This document shows positions 11,401 to 23,400 of a stretch of 64,000 bases of DNA, one piece after another (within the stretch, counting starts at the first letter, position 1; each line of letters opens with the position of its first letter). The position numbers and the translations under genes are program-made. The notes under the pieces are model-generated. The model did not search any database. It had not been told where the DNA came from and worked only from the letters and a program-made list of their open reading frames with translations. The stretch covers positions 67,305,741 to 67,369,740 of the forward strand of contig NC_083577.1 in the NCBI RefSeq assembly GCF_027579695.1. The letters run 5' to 3'. Origin of the DNA: Neoarius graeffei (taxonomy: Eukaryota; Chordata; Actinopteri; Siluriformes; Ariidae).

Positions 11401-14400
11401 GGCAGCACTCCACAAATCAGGCCTTTATGGTAGAGTGGCCAGACAGAAGCCACTCCTTAGTAAAAGGCACATGACAGCCCACTTGGAGTTTGCCAGAAGG
11501 CACCTAGAGAACTTTTAAACCATGAGAAACAAGATTCTCTGGTCTGATGAAACCAAAATTGAACTTTTTGGCCTGAATACCAAGCGTCACGTCTGGAGGA
11601 AACCAGGCACTGCTCATCACCTGGCTAATGCCATCCCTACAGTGAAGCATGGCAGTGGCAGCATCATGATGTGGGGATATTTTTCAGTAGCGGGAATAGG
11701 ATGACTAGTCCTGATAGAGGGAAAGATGGATGCAGCTAGGTATATTGAGATCCTTGAAGCAAACCTGCTCCAGAGTGCTCTGGACCTCAGACTGGGGCAA
11801 AGGTTTACCTTCCAACATGACAATGACCCGAAGCACACAGCCAAGAGAAGAAAGGAGTGGCTTTGGAGAAAGTCTGTGAATGTCCTTGAGTGGCCCAGCC
11901 AGAGCCCAGACCCGAATCCAATTGAATATCTGTGGAAGGAGCTGAAAATGGCTGTGTACCGATGCTCCCCACCCAACCTGACAGAGCTTGTAAGGATATG
12001 CCAAGAGGAATGGGTAAAAATATCTTAGAAACAAGTGTGCCAAGCTCGTCGCTTCTTTCCCAAGACACCTTGAAGCTGTAATTGCTGCCGAAGGTGCATC
12101 AACCAAGTATTAGGCTAAGGGTGTGTACAGATATGTAACCCCTAAATAACCTATTTTTGTCAGTAAAATAAAATTGCATATTTTCTAAAAACTTGATTTC
12201 ACTTTGTCATTATGGGCAATTTTGTGGAGAAGTTTAGGACAAAAAATGAGCTCAGTCTATTGTAGAATAAGTCTGTAATGTAATAAAACGTGGAGAAGGT
12301 TAAAGGGGTGTGCAGACTTTCTGGCTTGACTGTATAGTGAGTTGTGAGTAATTTTGGACACAGGGATGGTATATGAGCCGATAGCCTAGTAGTAGAGTAG
12401 CCAAGCAGAGTACGCGATTGCTCATATCCAGTGAATGTGGATAAAATAATTAGTATTATACAGTACCTAGTGTTCCTGTCATGGACACTATCTTTATTAC
12501 TGTTGCCTAACAACTTAAGCTCTGTAGCTTATTTGTTTTTACTACATAATTGCTATCATGCTGCTATGTAACATTGTTGACCTGGTTGAGGGCTCACATG
12601 ACCCCACAGAAAGCCATTTGAGTTGTTTTTTCTTTTAGGTGATGGATACTGTAACTGGAGCTATGTATGTACAATAACTCAAGTTCTTCATCTCATCTCA
12701 TTACCTGTAGCCGCTTTATCCTGTTCTACAGGGTCGCAGGCAAGCTGGAGCCTATCCCAGCTGACTACGGGCAAAAGGCGGGGTACACCCTGGACAAGTC
12801 GCCAGGTCATCACAGGGCTGACACATAGACACAGACAACCATTCACATTCACACCTACGGTCAATTTAGAGTCACCAGTTAACCTAACCTGCATGTCTTT
12901 GGACTGTGGGGGGAAACCGGAGCACCCGGAGGAAACCCACGCGGACACGGGGAGAACATGCAAACTCTGCATAGAAAGGCCCTCGCCGGCCATGGGGCTT
13001 GAACCCGGACCTTCTTGCTGTGAGGCGACAGCGCTAACCACTACACCACCGTGCTGCCCATAAGTTCTTTATCTATAAAGCAAAATTTGAAGTAGACTGA
13101 GAGCATTTTGTTTTCACAATGCACAAATCAAGTGGACCACAAAGGAATCATACTCGGATCACCTCTGAATATGGTCTGATAATGGTTCTCTTGTGGGTCA
13201 CTTTGGAAGGGTTTGAGTTAATTTGTTGCGTTCCCATATGCACAAAATATGCCGAGTCATCAATCTGAGACCACTTGGAGCACTGAAATGGACCAGGCGA
13301 AAAGACCCAGAGGTAAATATCAGAGGGTTCACTTGTATCTTTGCTGTGGTACAGGTGGAGACACGTGAAGATGAGGAACAAAGCATCAAGCTGGCTGAAA
13401 TCCTGGAGCTGTTGCTGGCTGCTGGGTATTTCAGAGCACGCATCAAGGGCCTCTCACCATTTGATAAAGTACGTTTTAATATCTTTTAAACTAACTTGAA
13501 CTTTGTCCACCTTAAACATACCATCCAGCATTTCTTTTGAGGCATGATCATTTTTTAAAAAATATTGTTACAGGTGGTTGGAGGCATGACATGGTGTATC
13601 ACAACATGCAACTTTGACATAGATGTTGATCTGCTCTTTCAAGAAAATTCCACCATAGGACAGAAGATGTAAGTTGGATTTTGCAAAGCAAAACTCTGAC
13701 AGTGTTCAAAATTTATAAGGAATGGCATTTGAGGTCCAGACAAGAAGTCCATGTGAAGTCACCACTTTTCATGAAATGCAAGAAAAACTTTAGATCAAAA
13801 CATGCTTGAACAGTGCGTAGCACCTTTTTGAAAAGTCATCACACGTCCTCTCAAAAACTTTTAACCTGTGATTGTGATTTATCTGCAGAACATACACCCT
13901 TACCATTACTTGTTGTCTGAAAAAAACATTAGCACTGAATGTTCTTTTGGAAAACTTTAACCTGTTAAATATTTATGTACACTGCCTGCCCAAAAAAGCC
14001 ATCATTTGGATTTAAATAAGCAAATACGAGCCTGTGATTGGATAATTACTGCAGCGATGAATATATTTTAGCTTACAACAATTCTCTTTAACTCTAACTG
14101 ATGCAGTGAGTAGCTTCTCATTTCTTTAACGTGTGAACGTCGGAAACTGTATCCTATGGTCGTGTTGCTGTGTTTCAGACGGGTCAAATTATTGGCTTGT
14201 ATCAAGCAAAGAAAACTACTAAGAAGATTGCTGAAGTGACTGGAATTGGATTAAGAACTGTCCAACGTGTTATTAAAACCTGGAAGGATAATGATGAATT
14301 GTCATCTTTATGGAAGAAATGTAGTTGGGAAAGAATCTTGATTGACCATGATCAGAGATAATTTAAATGCTTGGTGAAGTTGAATCGTAGAAAATCGACA

Positions 14401-17400
14401 GTTGAACTATGGCTTGGTTTAATAATTAAATTAACAGCATTTCCACACTCACAATGTGATAAGACTCACAGGATTGGTATTAAATAGCTGTGTGTCCATA
14501 AGAAAACCACTTGTTAGGAGGCTAATCAGAAGAAAAGTCTTGAGTTTGCTAAGGAGCATAAAGAATGGACTCTGGAGCGATGGAAAAAGGTCATGTGGTC
14601 TGAGGAGTCCAGATTTACCCTGTTCCAGAGCAGTGGATGTGTCGGGTAAGAAGGGAAGTACATGAAGCGATGCATCCATCATGTATAGTGGCCGCTGAAC
14701 GAGCCTCTGGAGGCAGTGTGATGATCTGAGGTTGCTTCAGTTGGTCAAGTTGAGGCTTGGCAACGTTATGGGGCAATAAAATGAACTCTGCTGACTATGT
14801 TATGGGGCAATAAAATGAACTCTGCTGACTAACTGAATGTACTGAATCACCAGGTTATCACATCAAAGTGGTAGCACAGGCATATTCCAGGATGAACATT
14901 GGGCTCATATTGTGAAAGAGTGGCTTTATGCTTCCTGAACATCATTTTCACACGTGAATTGGCCATCATAAAGTCCTGACCCCTCCCTTTTTTTCTTTGC
15001 GATGTGCTGGAGAAGACTTGAGAGTGCACTCGTTGTACGTCACTCTGGATAAGAGCGTCTGTTAAATCCCATGTAATGTACACTACCATTCAAAAGTTTG
15101 GGGTCACTTTGAAATTTCCTTATTTTTGAATGAAAAGCACTGTTCTTTTCAATGAAGATCACTTTAAACTAATCAGAAATCCACTCTATACATTGCTAAT
15201 GTGGTAAATGACTATTCTAGCTGCAAATGTCTGGTTTTTGGTGCAATATCTCCATAGGTGTATAGAGGCCCATTTCCAGCAACTCTCACTCCAGTGTTCT
15301 AATGGTACAATGTGTTTGCTCATTGCCTCAGAAGGCTAATGGATGATTAGAAAACCCTTGTACAATCATGTTAGCACAGCTGAAAACAGTTGAGCTCTTT
15401 AGAGAAGCTATAAAACTGACCTTCCTTTGAGCAGATTGAGTTTCTGGAGCATCACATTTGTGGGGTCGATTAAATGCTCAAAATGGCCAGAAAAATGTCT
15501 TGACTATATTTTCTATTCATTTTACAACTTATGGTGGTAAATAAAAGTGTGACTTTTCATGGACAACACAAAATTGTCTGGGTGACCCCAAACTTTTGAA
15601 TGGTAGTGTAATATAATGGTTCAACTCTCCTGTCGTCAGAACAAGAAGTCAGGGAAAAACTAATGTAACTCTGGATGGAAATAAATGTTAGGATGTTGCA
15701 TGAGGTTGTCAAGACAATGCCATGGTGAATGTGTGCTGTAATTAAAGCCAAATACAGTCCAACAAAATATTAGTGTGCACAATGTGGTGTTTTTTGGCCT
15801 AGGCAGTGCATCATAATATTTTAAAAACATATAGTATCTATATAGTTGTATAAAATAATAAGGCACTTTTAATTTTTGTACCAATATCCGATAACCTCTC
15901 TAATGTACATGCGGTTTTGGGTCAGAAGTAGGTGTAAGGGCTAGAGTCTGCATTGTTGTCAGTATGACACCGAGGTTCTCCTGTGATGGTCGCAGAGGCC
16001 TGACTGTATAAGGCACTTCATATTCTTGCTATTTTCTTTCAGCGCTCTGACAGAGAAGATTGTTTCTGTGCTACCCAGGATGAAGTGTCCTCATAGGCTA
16101 GAGCCACATCAAATCCAAGGCCTTGACTTTATCCACATCTTTCCTGTCATACAGGTGAAGTCTGAAGGATTTTTATGAGCTGTAATGTTTAAGACCCAAC
16201 ACTGTTGGGTTTGCGTGTTGTAGTTGAAGCGAAGATGCTGCCAGTACTCGATTATTGCAGGGCTGTGAAAAATCCGCGGAATTCCGCGAATTTGGCCGCC
16301 AAAAATATCATTTTAGTAAATCATCTAATTTTGCAATAAAAATTGGGGGTAGGTTTCTTTTGCGACAATGAGAGACTGGTTTACGGCATTTGCGCCATGC
16401 TTACAAACCATGGCACGAATCTTGTGCTCTTTAAACACGCTTTCGATATCAACAGTTTTGAAAAGGAGAATTTCGCGGTATGTCCGTGTCACGGAGGGAC
16501 ATCGTTCAGAGGGAGGACGGTGAGACCGACGATGTCAAAAACATTTGACAAGGAAAACGGCATCAAAAATCCATGGAATTGGCAATGGCTGGAGTTTAAA
16601 GTCGGTAGTGAATGAGCACATACGGAAGATAAAAGAACTGGGGAAAGCTTACTGCATCTTGTGCCATCAGGATGTGAAGTACGGTTCTGGTGGAAGAACG
16701 CGCTTGGTTGACCATGTTAAAGGAAAAAAACATGCGGAATTGGTGAAATTGAAGCTGTCGAACTATAGATTACCAGGTAGACCATCTTCACATTTATATA
16801 TTCAATTTATAATAATAATAATAAACAGTTCAAATTAAATGGCATGGTTGAGAAAATATTTGCTTTCAGGAGATGCTTCAAATCTATCAATATACACAAA
16901 ATCTGTTCAGCTTCTGGGGCCCTGTGGGCCCCAGGCCCACGGCTCCTGGGGGGCTGCTCCTCCCAGACCCCCTGCTAAAACTGTTTCCTCGGATTTTGTC
17001 ATTTCTATTTCACAGCCCTGTTATTGAAAAAAAAAATTATATTCTGGTTGTGTATCAATCGGTCATTAACACAGTACTGTTGATCGTGCAAAAGATTGAG
17101 TGCTTCTGCCTCTCTGCTGCAGTGGCTGGTGAAGAGAGCAATAGAGACTCGGGAGGAAATGGGAGACTATGTGCGTGCCTACTCCATCTCTCAGTTCCAG
17201 AAAACGCACAGCTTTCCTGAGGTGAGAGTGCACCGAAATCCACAGTGCTGAATTTAGTTAAAAGTTGTTGATTAATTTTCTACATCATGCTCTGACAGTG
17301 GTGCCAGCTGTAACTAAAATAACAGTTTTCTATTAATATGCTTATTCTATTATGGTATTGTTTCTGTAGTAGTAGTTAATTTATAGGGACTTCTCTGGTG

Positions 17401-19698
17401 GATGCTCCACCTAATCTAATAAACTGATTAAAATATCATCAATTTATAGTTATTGATGTGATGAGGCTTCATGAAATTTATTTAACATTTTTGAAAGGGG
17501 TCTTGAGTCAGTTTATAACGCTCAGTAGGGTTTCTGCCATGGGATGGATTTAAAATAAAAAAATAAATATGCAATTATTATTGTACTATCCGTATCTCCG
17601 TATTTCCGTCTGTCCGAAACACCCTTTTTCTCAACAACCACAAATCATAGCCACTTGGTACCGAACTTCAGCTTGGGGTTCTATACCGTGTATACTTTCA
17701 GGTCTGTCGCACATCAACTTCCTGTTTACCAACTGATTGTATTTAGAATCAGAAAAAGCTTTATTGCCAAGTAATTGTTGCAACTACAAAGAATTTGGCT
17801 TGGAGTTAAGGTGCTCAATAAATAAATGCTAAATAAAGACAGTCTCTTCTAAGATGTTAAGAAATAAGAACTAAAAAAATAAGATAAATAAACAACTGTG
17901 CAGGTAAACAAATGTACGAAATACATAATGTGGATTTACAAAATTTTCGTAACACTTCTCAGCAACTACAAATCACAACTGCTTGATATTTGGTCCCGAG
18001 CTTCAGCTTGGGGTTCTAATACCGTGTATACCGTTTTCAGGTCTGTCACAGATCGACTTCCTGTTTACCGACCGAATGTATTTACGAAACATATAGTGTG
18101 GATTTTGATGCTATTTCAAGAAGCCAAATGCTATTTCAAAATGAAAGTTTACCAGGATGCAATTTGAAATACCTGAGAACACTGCTCTTTACTTACTTGT
18201 TTCAGGGTTAATTATTTCTTGAAGTCAGCATTCATAATAAGTGTCCTATTCCTTCGATTGCTTGCATTCTGATATAAGCGAGAGTAGAGGGTATACGTAA
18301 GTGAGCAGTAGCTCACAGTTGATCTTGTTTATTTTATGCAAAGAGGCTTGAGAAGGAAACACCATTTATAGTTCTTGTAATGAACGTTTCATGGACCTCC
18401 CATAACATTTAACAAGGTTCCCGCGCGTCATTAAAAGTCATTAATTCCAATTTTCTCTTTTTAAGGTCATTAAAAGTCATTAAAATCCACAATTTCGTAT
18501 TAAGTCATTAATTACGTAGTTGGCCAAATCTTTAAAATAGGAGCGGCTATCACAGAGCGGAATTTCTCAATATCTCAATATGCGCAGAAGATGATGCGCA
18601 ATCATCCTATTTCACCTCGTGTTTGATAAATGGCGCTATTATAGTTAATCATTCACCCGTATCACAGTAAACACGCGATAACAATGCCACCGGCACGGAA
18701 GTGCGTATTCAACGAAGGTTGGGTGGAAGACGAACCATTCAAAGCGTGGGTCACGCCGGTAAATGCAGATAAATACGCTTTCTACTGCCGTGTGTGTAAA
18801 AAAACACGTTCGTTGGGAAACATGGGAAAAAATGTGTTGAAAGAGGTTTCTCTGTTAACAAAGAGGTACTGCAGGATAACCAACATCAGGACACAGTAGT
18901 GGCACAGTGCATAGTGTATGATGCTATTCAGGATTATGGGGGGCCACTTCAGGTACCGATCACAAAGGATATGTTGAAGTCAGCCTCAGCTGCCAGAATG
19001 AGATACAGGAATTACCTTGAAGAAAATCAAAGAAAAAAATTGAGTGAAGAAAAGAAAAGAAAAAGAAAAGACATGGAAGATGAATTAGATACGTTAAGAA
19101 AAAAATGCAAAACACTGGAGTCCGTCATTGACACTCTTGAAACAAATGCAGATCATCTTTCTGAAGAGGCGGAAAATGCCAAATCCAAAGAGAAAATGGC
19201 AGAGAAAGTTGCTCAGGCCAACGCACTTAGATCGAAAAGAAAGTCTAAAAAGGAGGAACTTATCGAAACCAAAAAAAGAGTTGGACGAAAAGACAGAATC
19301 CTTCAGGGATTTGAACAGTTCTTGAAAAAAAAAGAATTCTAAAAAAATCAATAAAGATTTTTTTCACATTGTACAACATGTCTTGTGCTTTGCTTTATTT
19401 ACTGTTAAATTCATCATGTACTGGTCCATTGGAATATAACTTAGCATAGCATTCATATAGAATTGTCATTAAAAAGTCATTAAAATGAGTGTAAAAATGT
19501 CATTAAATGTCATTAATTTTCAAATGATTCTTAGTGTAGGAACCTTGTTTAAACATGACTAAGTAAAATTCAAAAATTCTTCATTGCCAATTCACTATAT
19601 ATCCAGGACATATAGGAGAATCAAAATGCCGTTTCTCGCTCACCTTACTTGTAAAAAAAAAAAAACAGATAAAGATTTTATATACAGTATAATATAAA

Positions 19699-19740
<42 letters not shown>

Positions 19741-20415
19741 ATCATTTTTAAAAATGTTATCTCAGTGGTAAGTGAAATAAAACACTTCAGGACATGCTGT
19801 TATTAGAAAATAATCAACTTCACGGTGGCAGTACCTCTATGATCGTTGTATTGTAACCACTTGCCTTGTCAGGTTTTATTCCTTACATACGCATCAAAAA
19901 TCATATGGCACAGAGTTTTACATTTAGCTACCAGGACAACGCTCTCTCAGTTCTTATCAGGTTATTGATTTGAACATTATTTATTTGCATCGTGAATGAA
20001 TGAATGTTTTTGCAGGATGAAGAGTTTGAGCAGAGGAAACAAAAAGCAGTAAGAACAGTAGTGGATGTGTCTGTGAGTATCTCATTATGTCTGTTCGATG
20101 TAAACACACTGGTACTCGTATGGATTTTTTAGCTTTTGACGCTGAGATTTTTATTGGATGAAAAGTTTCTATAATATCACTTTGTGGTTATATTATTTAA
20201 TGTCTGATTTCTATAGTCTTTTATTTCTGTCCTTAACCCTTGCACATAACCCAGGATTTCTTGCTTGGATCCATGCACTGAAAAGCTAATTCAAGTGAAT
20301 TTTTTTTCTTTTTTGTGGTGCACATGGCTATGACAGAACTCAGTTCCAGTAACATTGTCTACAATTTTTTTTAAACATTAATCACTGAGGCAGTTCAAAT
20401 ATCCAGTACAAGAGG

Positions 20416-20455
<40 letters not shown>

Positions 20456-23400
20456 TCGCTCGTGTAGGGAGTGTATGCTCCTCAGAGACGATATAAGAGG
20501 CAGGCTGATGCAGGAGAGCTGCTGGATGAAGAGTCCAGGGTTCATTCCACCCTGCTTGAGTATGGCAGGTAACAAACATGCATACACTGCTAAAGTATTA
20601 TAAATGTATACAGACATCTACAGGATATCCTGGAGTATAACCGCTATCACACAGATGGTCTACATGTGTCGTCCTCCTATTCCACTTGCTCACTTTTGGT
20701 TCATGTTTTTCTCATCGTCTTTCTGGACTTCATTCAATCACTCTTCCTTTATGTAATTCCAGTTGCAGTCAGAAGTTTATATACTCCTCATGGGCATGAA
20801 TGTCATGGCAGTAGGTCTTTCGGTGATTTCTTTGAACTATTCTTTTCTGGGGAAAAAGATTGTACAATATATATATTTAAAGGAGAACTGAAGTCATTTT
20901 AAAACTTGCTTTATTTCTTAATTAACGTGTTATTCAATTACGTTTTCGGTTTTAGTGACCTTATATCGTGACTCATTTTGGCAACTAATTGCAATTAAAT
21001 ATTATACTTATCGGCCTATTCGATTTTTAGCCGTGTTGAATTTGCTCCACGGCAGGCGTCGCTTATCCGCGCGATCTTCACCAGACTTGTGCGAGACTTC
21101 GAAACGTGACGTGTCAGTGCCGCTATTTTGAAAGCTGTTTTCCAAGCAAAATATTGCACAAAAATGAGTTTAAATGACAATTACTGCCTACTTTTTTTTT
21201 TTTTTTAATTTCCTGATTGCTATCAAAACAAACAAAACTTCCAGCTTGATTACATCAGCATTCGAAAGAGGGCGCGCGCATCCTGTGTCCGAAATTGCTC
21301 CCTACATAGTGGGGACACCATTTTGTAGTGCTGCCCGAAACCTTAGTGAGGATTATTTACACCCTATATAGTGCACTCAAAGTATCCCACAATGCATCAG
21401 GAAAAGTAGTGTACAACGATGGTCACCAACCAAAGCAATATATCCCATCATGCATTGCAGTCGCGCTGAAAGAAATCAAATTAAATGTCTCAAATTTGAT
21501 TCAATAAAAGGCAGTGGCAAAGAAGAAAGTATTCAGTCTTGATTTAAAAAAAAAAAACTGAAAGATGCAGGTAGTTTGTATTGAGTAATGTGGGAAATAC
21601 GCTCAGTATAATATATGTATTTATCATAAAAATACATGCATGTGTTTTTATTATTTTGAAAACCCACCAGCCGACTGATCTGGCACGTTTTAATTGTGTG
21701 ACAGTAATGACGTAAATACCAGCGCGATGGACTAATGTCCATGTCCAGAAGCGGTTTTTCATTTTACCAATGAGCTCACTATATAGTCCTCTATCCAGTA
21801 ATTCCCTATATAAGGAGTAGGGAGTAGTGAATGAGTGAGTGATTTCGGACACAGGGAACGTTGGCAGATGTTGGTCACTTTGATTTCCTCTGTACGTTTT
21901 ACTTCTGTCCTACGATGTCTCGCACAGGTCTCAACGAATCTTGTTTACAGCCATTGCTTTGACATATGGACTAATATATCATCATGACTCATCTCGTTAT
22001 CCCTAGCCACTTTATCCTGTTCTACAGGGTTGCAGGCAAGCTGGAGCCTATCCCAGCTGACTACGGGCGAAAGGCGGGGTACACCCTGGACAAGTTGCCA
22101 GGTCATCACAGGGGACTTTCACACTTTCAGGTCATTCACACACACATTCACACCTACGGTCAATTTAGAGTCACCAGTTAACCTAACCTGCATGTCTTTG
22201 GACTGTGGAGGAAACCGGAGCACCCGGAGGAAACCCACGCGGACATGGGGAGAACATGCAAACTCCACACAGAAAGGCCCTCGCCGGCCACGGGGCTCGA
22301 ACCCGGACCTTCTTGCTGTGAGGCGACAGCGCTAACCACTACACCACCGTGCCGCCCCTGGACTGATGTATTACATAGCGTATTTCAAACACTCATAACT
22401 TGCTATAGCAGTGGTAAAATAGCTGTCAGAAATGCATTCCTATATTTCATAAAATGAGAAATAGAATTTGTTGATAAAAAAATTTGCCTTCAGTTCTCCT
22501 TTAATAGGAAAAAAAACCCCAAGAATTTGGTGCACGAGTTTTAATTTATTTGAGGTTTTCTGAAATCAACACACACCCCCACTTGGATTATTGTACTCTG
22601 TATGACCTAGTAAATTGTCCATCTCTGTCTGTTTGCAGACCTTCACACTGGTTGATTTGTTTATAAATCTGTTCTTGGGCTAGTTCCTCCTTATCTTTCT
22701 TTATACTTGCATCTAAAACAAAATAGACACGGCCTGTGCTCTAATAATGCATTACAGATGTTGGTCCCTGGAGTAAGAACAGACTTGTGGGGGGGGGAGG
22801 CTTTTAAATACAGTATGCTGCTCCTTCATCCTGGAACAATTTACAAACGGACTTGATACTGTCAGCTGATAACTCTGGGTGAATTTAAATCTATCTTTAA
22901 AAGATGGAGAAAATACCTCTCTTGTACAATGCACTTGCTTTTAAAATTCTGTTTGTTTTTTAATTGAATTCTTAACCTTGAGCTTTTATGCCATTTTAAC
23001 TGAATACTACAACCCCGATTCCAAAAAAGTTGGGACAAAGTACAAATTGTAAATAAAAACGGAATGCAATAATTTACAAATCTCAAAAACTGATATTGTA
23101 TTCACAATAGAACACAGACAACATAGCAAATGTCGAAAGTGAGACATTTTGAAATTTAATGCCAAATATTGGCTCATTTGAAATTTCATGACAGCAACAC
23201 ATCTCAAAAAAGTTGGGACAGGGGCAATAAGAGGCTGGAAAAGTTAAAGGTACAAAAAAGGAACAGCTGGAGGACCAAATTGCAACTCATTAGGTCAATT
23301 GGCAATAGGTCATCAACATGACTGGGTATAAAAAGAGCATCTTGGAGTGGCAGCGGCTCTTAGAAGTAAAGATGGGAAGAGGATCACCAATCCCCCTAAT

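Larger units (their letters stand above)
7320..12332 (+). mobile_element. Tc1-like transposon with nested insertions
   Basis: Ends CAGTCAAGCCGGAAAGTCTG and its inverse at 12332, flanked by TA on both sides as expected for Tc1/mariner. Another element splits it at 7611-10990. The transposase remnant lies at 11093-12028. Confidence 0.88.
6622..12365. mobile_element. CCCTGTGTCC-type TIR element, opened by a Tc1
   Basis: It starts CCCTGTGTCCGAAATCACTC and ends in the inverse, GTAATTTTGGACACAGGG. Related copies at 21281, 46455, 55087 and 59891 share CACTATATAGG-rich ends, which lets me place the Tc1 insertion at 7320 precisely. No transposase is seen in any copy, so it behaves as a MITE. Confidence 0.75.
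5957..12465. mobile_element. Outermost TIR element of the intron 1 nest
   Basis: TATCCACATTCACTGGAT near 5976-5994 is repeated in exact inverse orientation at about 12426-12443, and the similarity continues outward (TAATTGTTTTAT against TAATTATTTTAT). Everything between is later insertions and short remnants. The exact ends are uncertain. Confidence 0.5.
13980..15808 (+). mobile_element. Decayed Tc1-like transposon
   Basis: The left end CACTGCCTGCCCAAAAAAGCC and right end GGCCTAGGCAGTG are inverse. Inside, HTH-like sequence (14170-14300, [20 protein letters not shown]) and [11 protein letters not shown]-like remains at about 14570-14640 show a heavily mutated transposase. A Tc1 MITE is inserted at 15081. 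Confidence 0.75.
18413..19547 (+). mobile_element. hAT-like element (CAAGGTTCC ends) encoding two protein domains
   Basis: TIRs CAAGGTTCCCGCGCG and GTAGGAACCTTG. Similar ends, and the same N-terminal domain type, occur in the element at 7867. It contains two ORFs (18684 and 18899) in different frames and no catalytic hAT region, so it is probably an internal deletion derivative. Confidence 0.72.
20881..22500. mobile_element. TTAA-type (piggyBac-like) MITE, copy 1
   Basis: TIR AGGAGAACTGAAG at both ends, each flanked by TTAA. Other copies: 32869-33932 and a truncated one at 59590-59890. It contains a CCCTGTGTCC element and a SINE, inserted separately. Confidence 0.8.

Noticed and set aside
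20378-20617. Minus-strand ORFs around a (CA)n run
   Set aside because: Simple-sequence translation overlapping CCDC93 exon 7 on the other strand.
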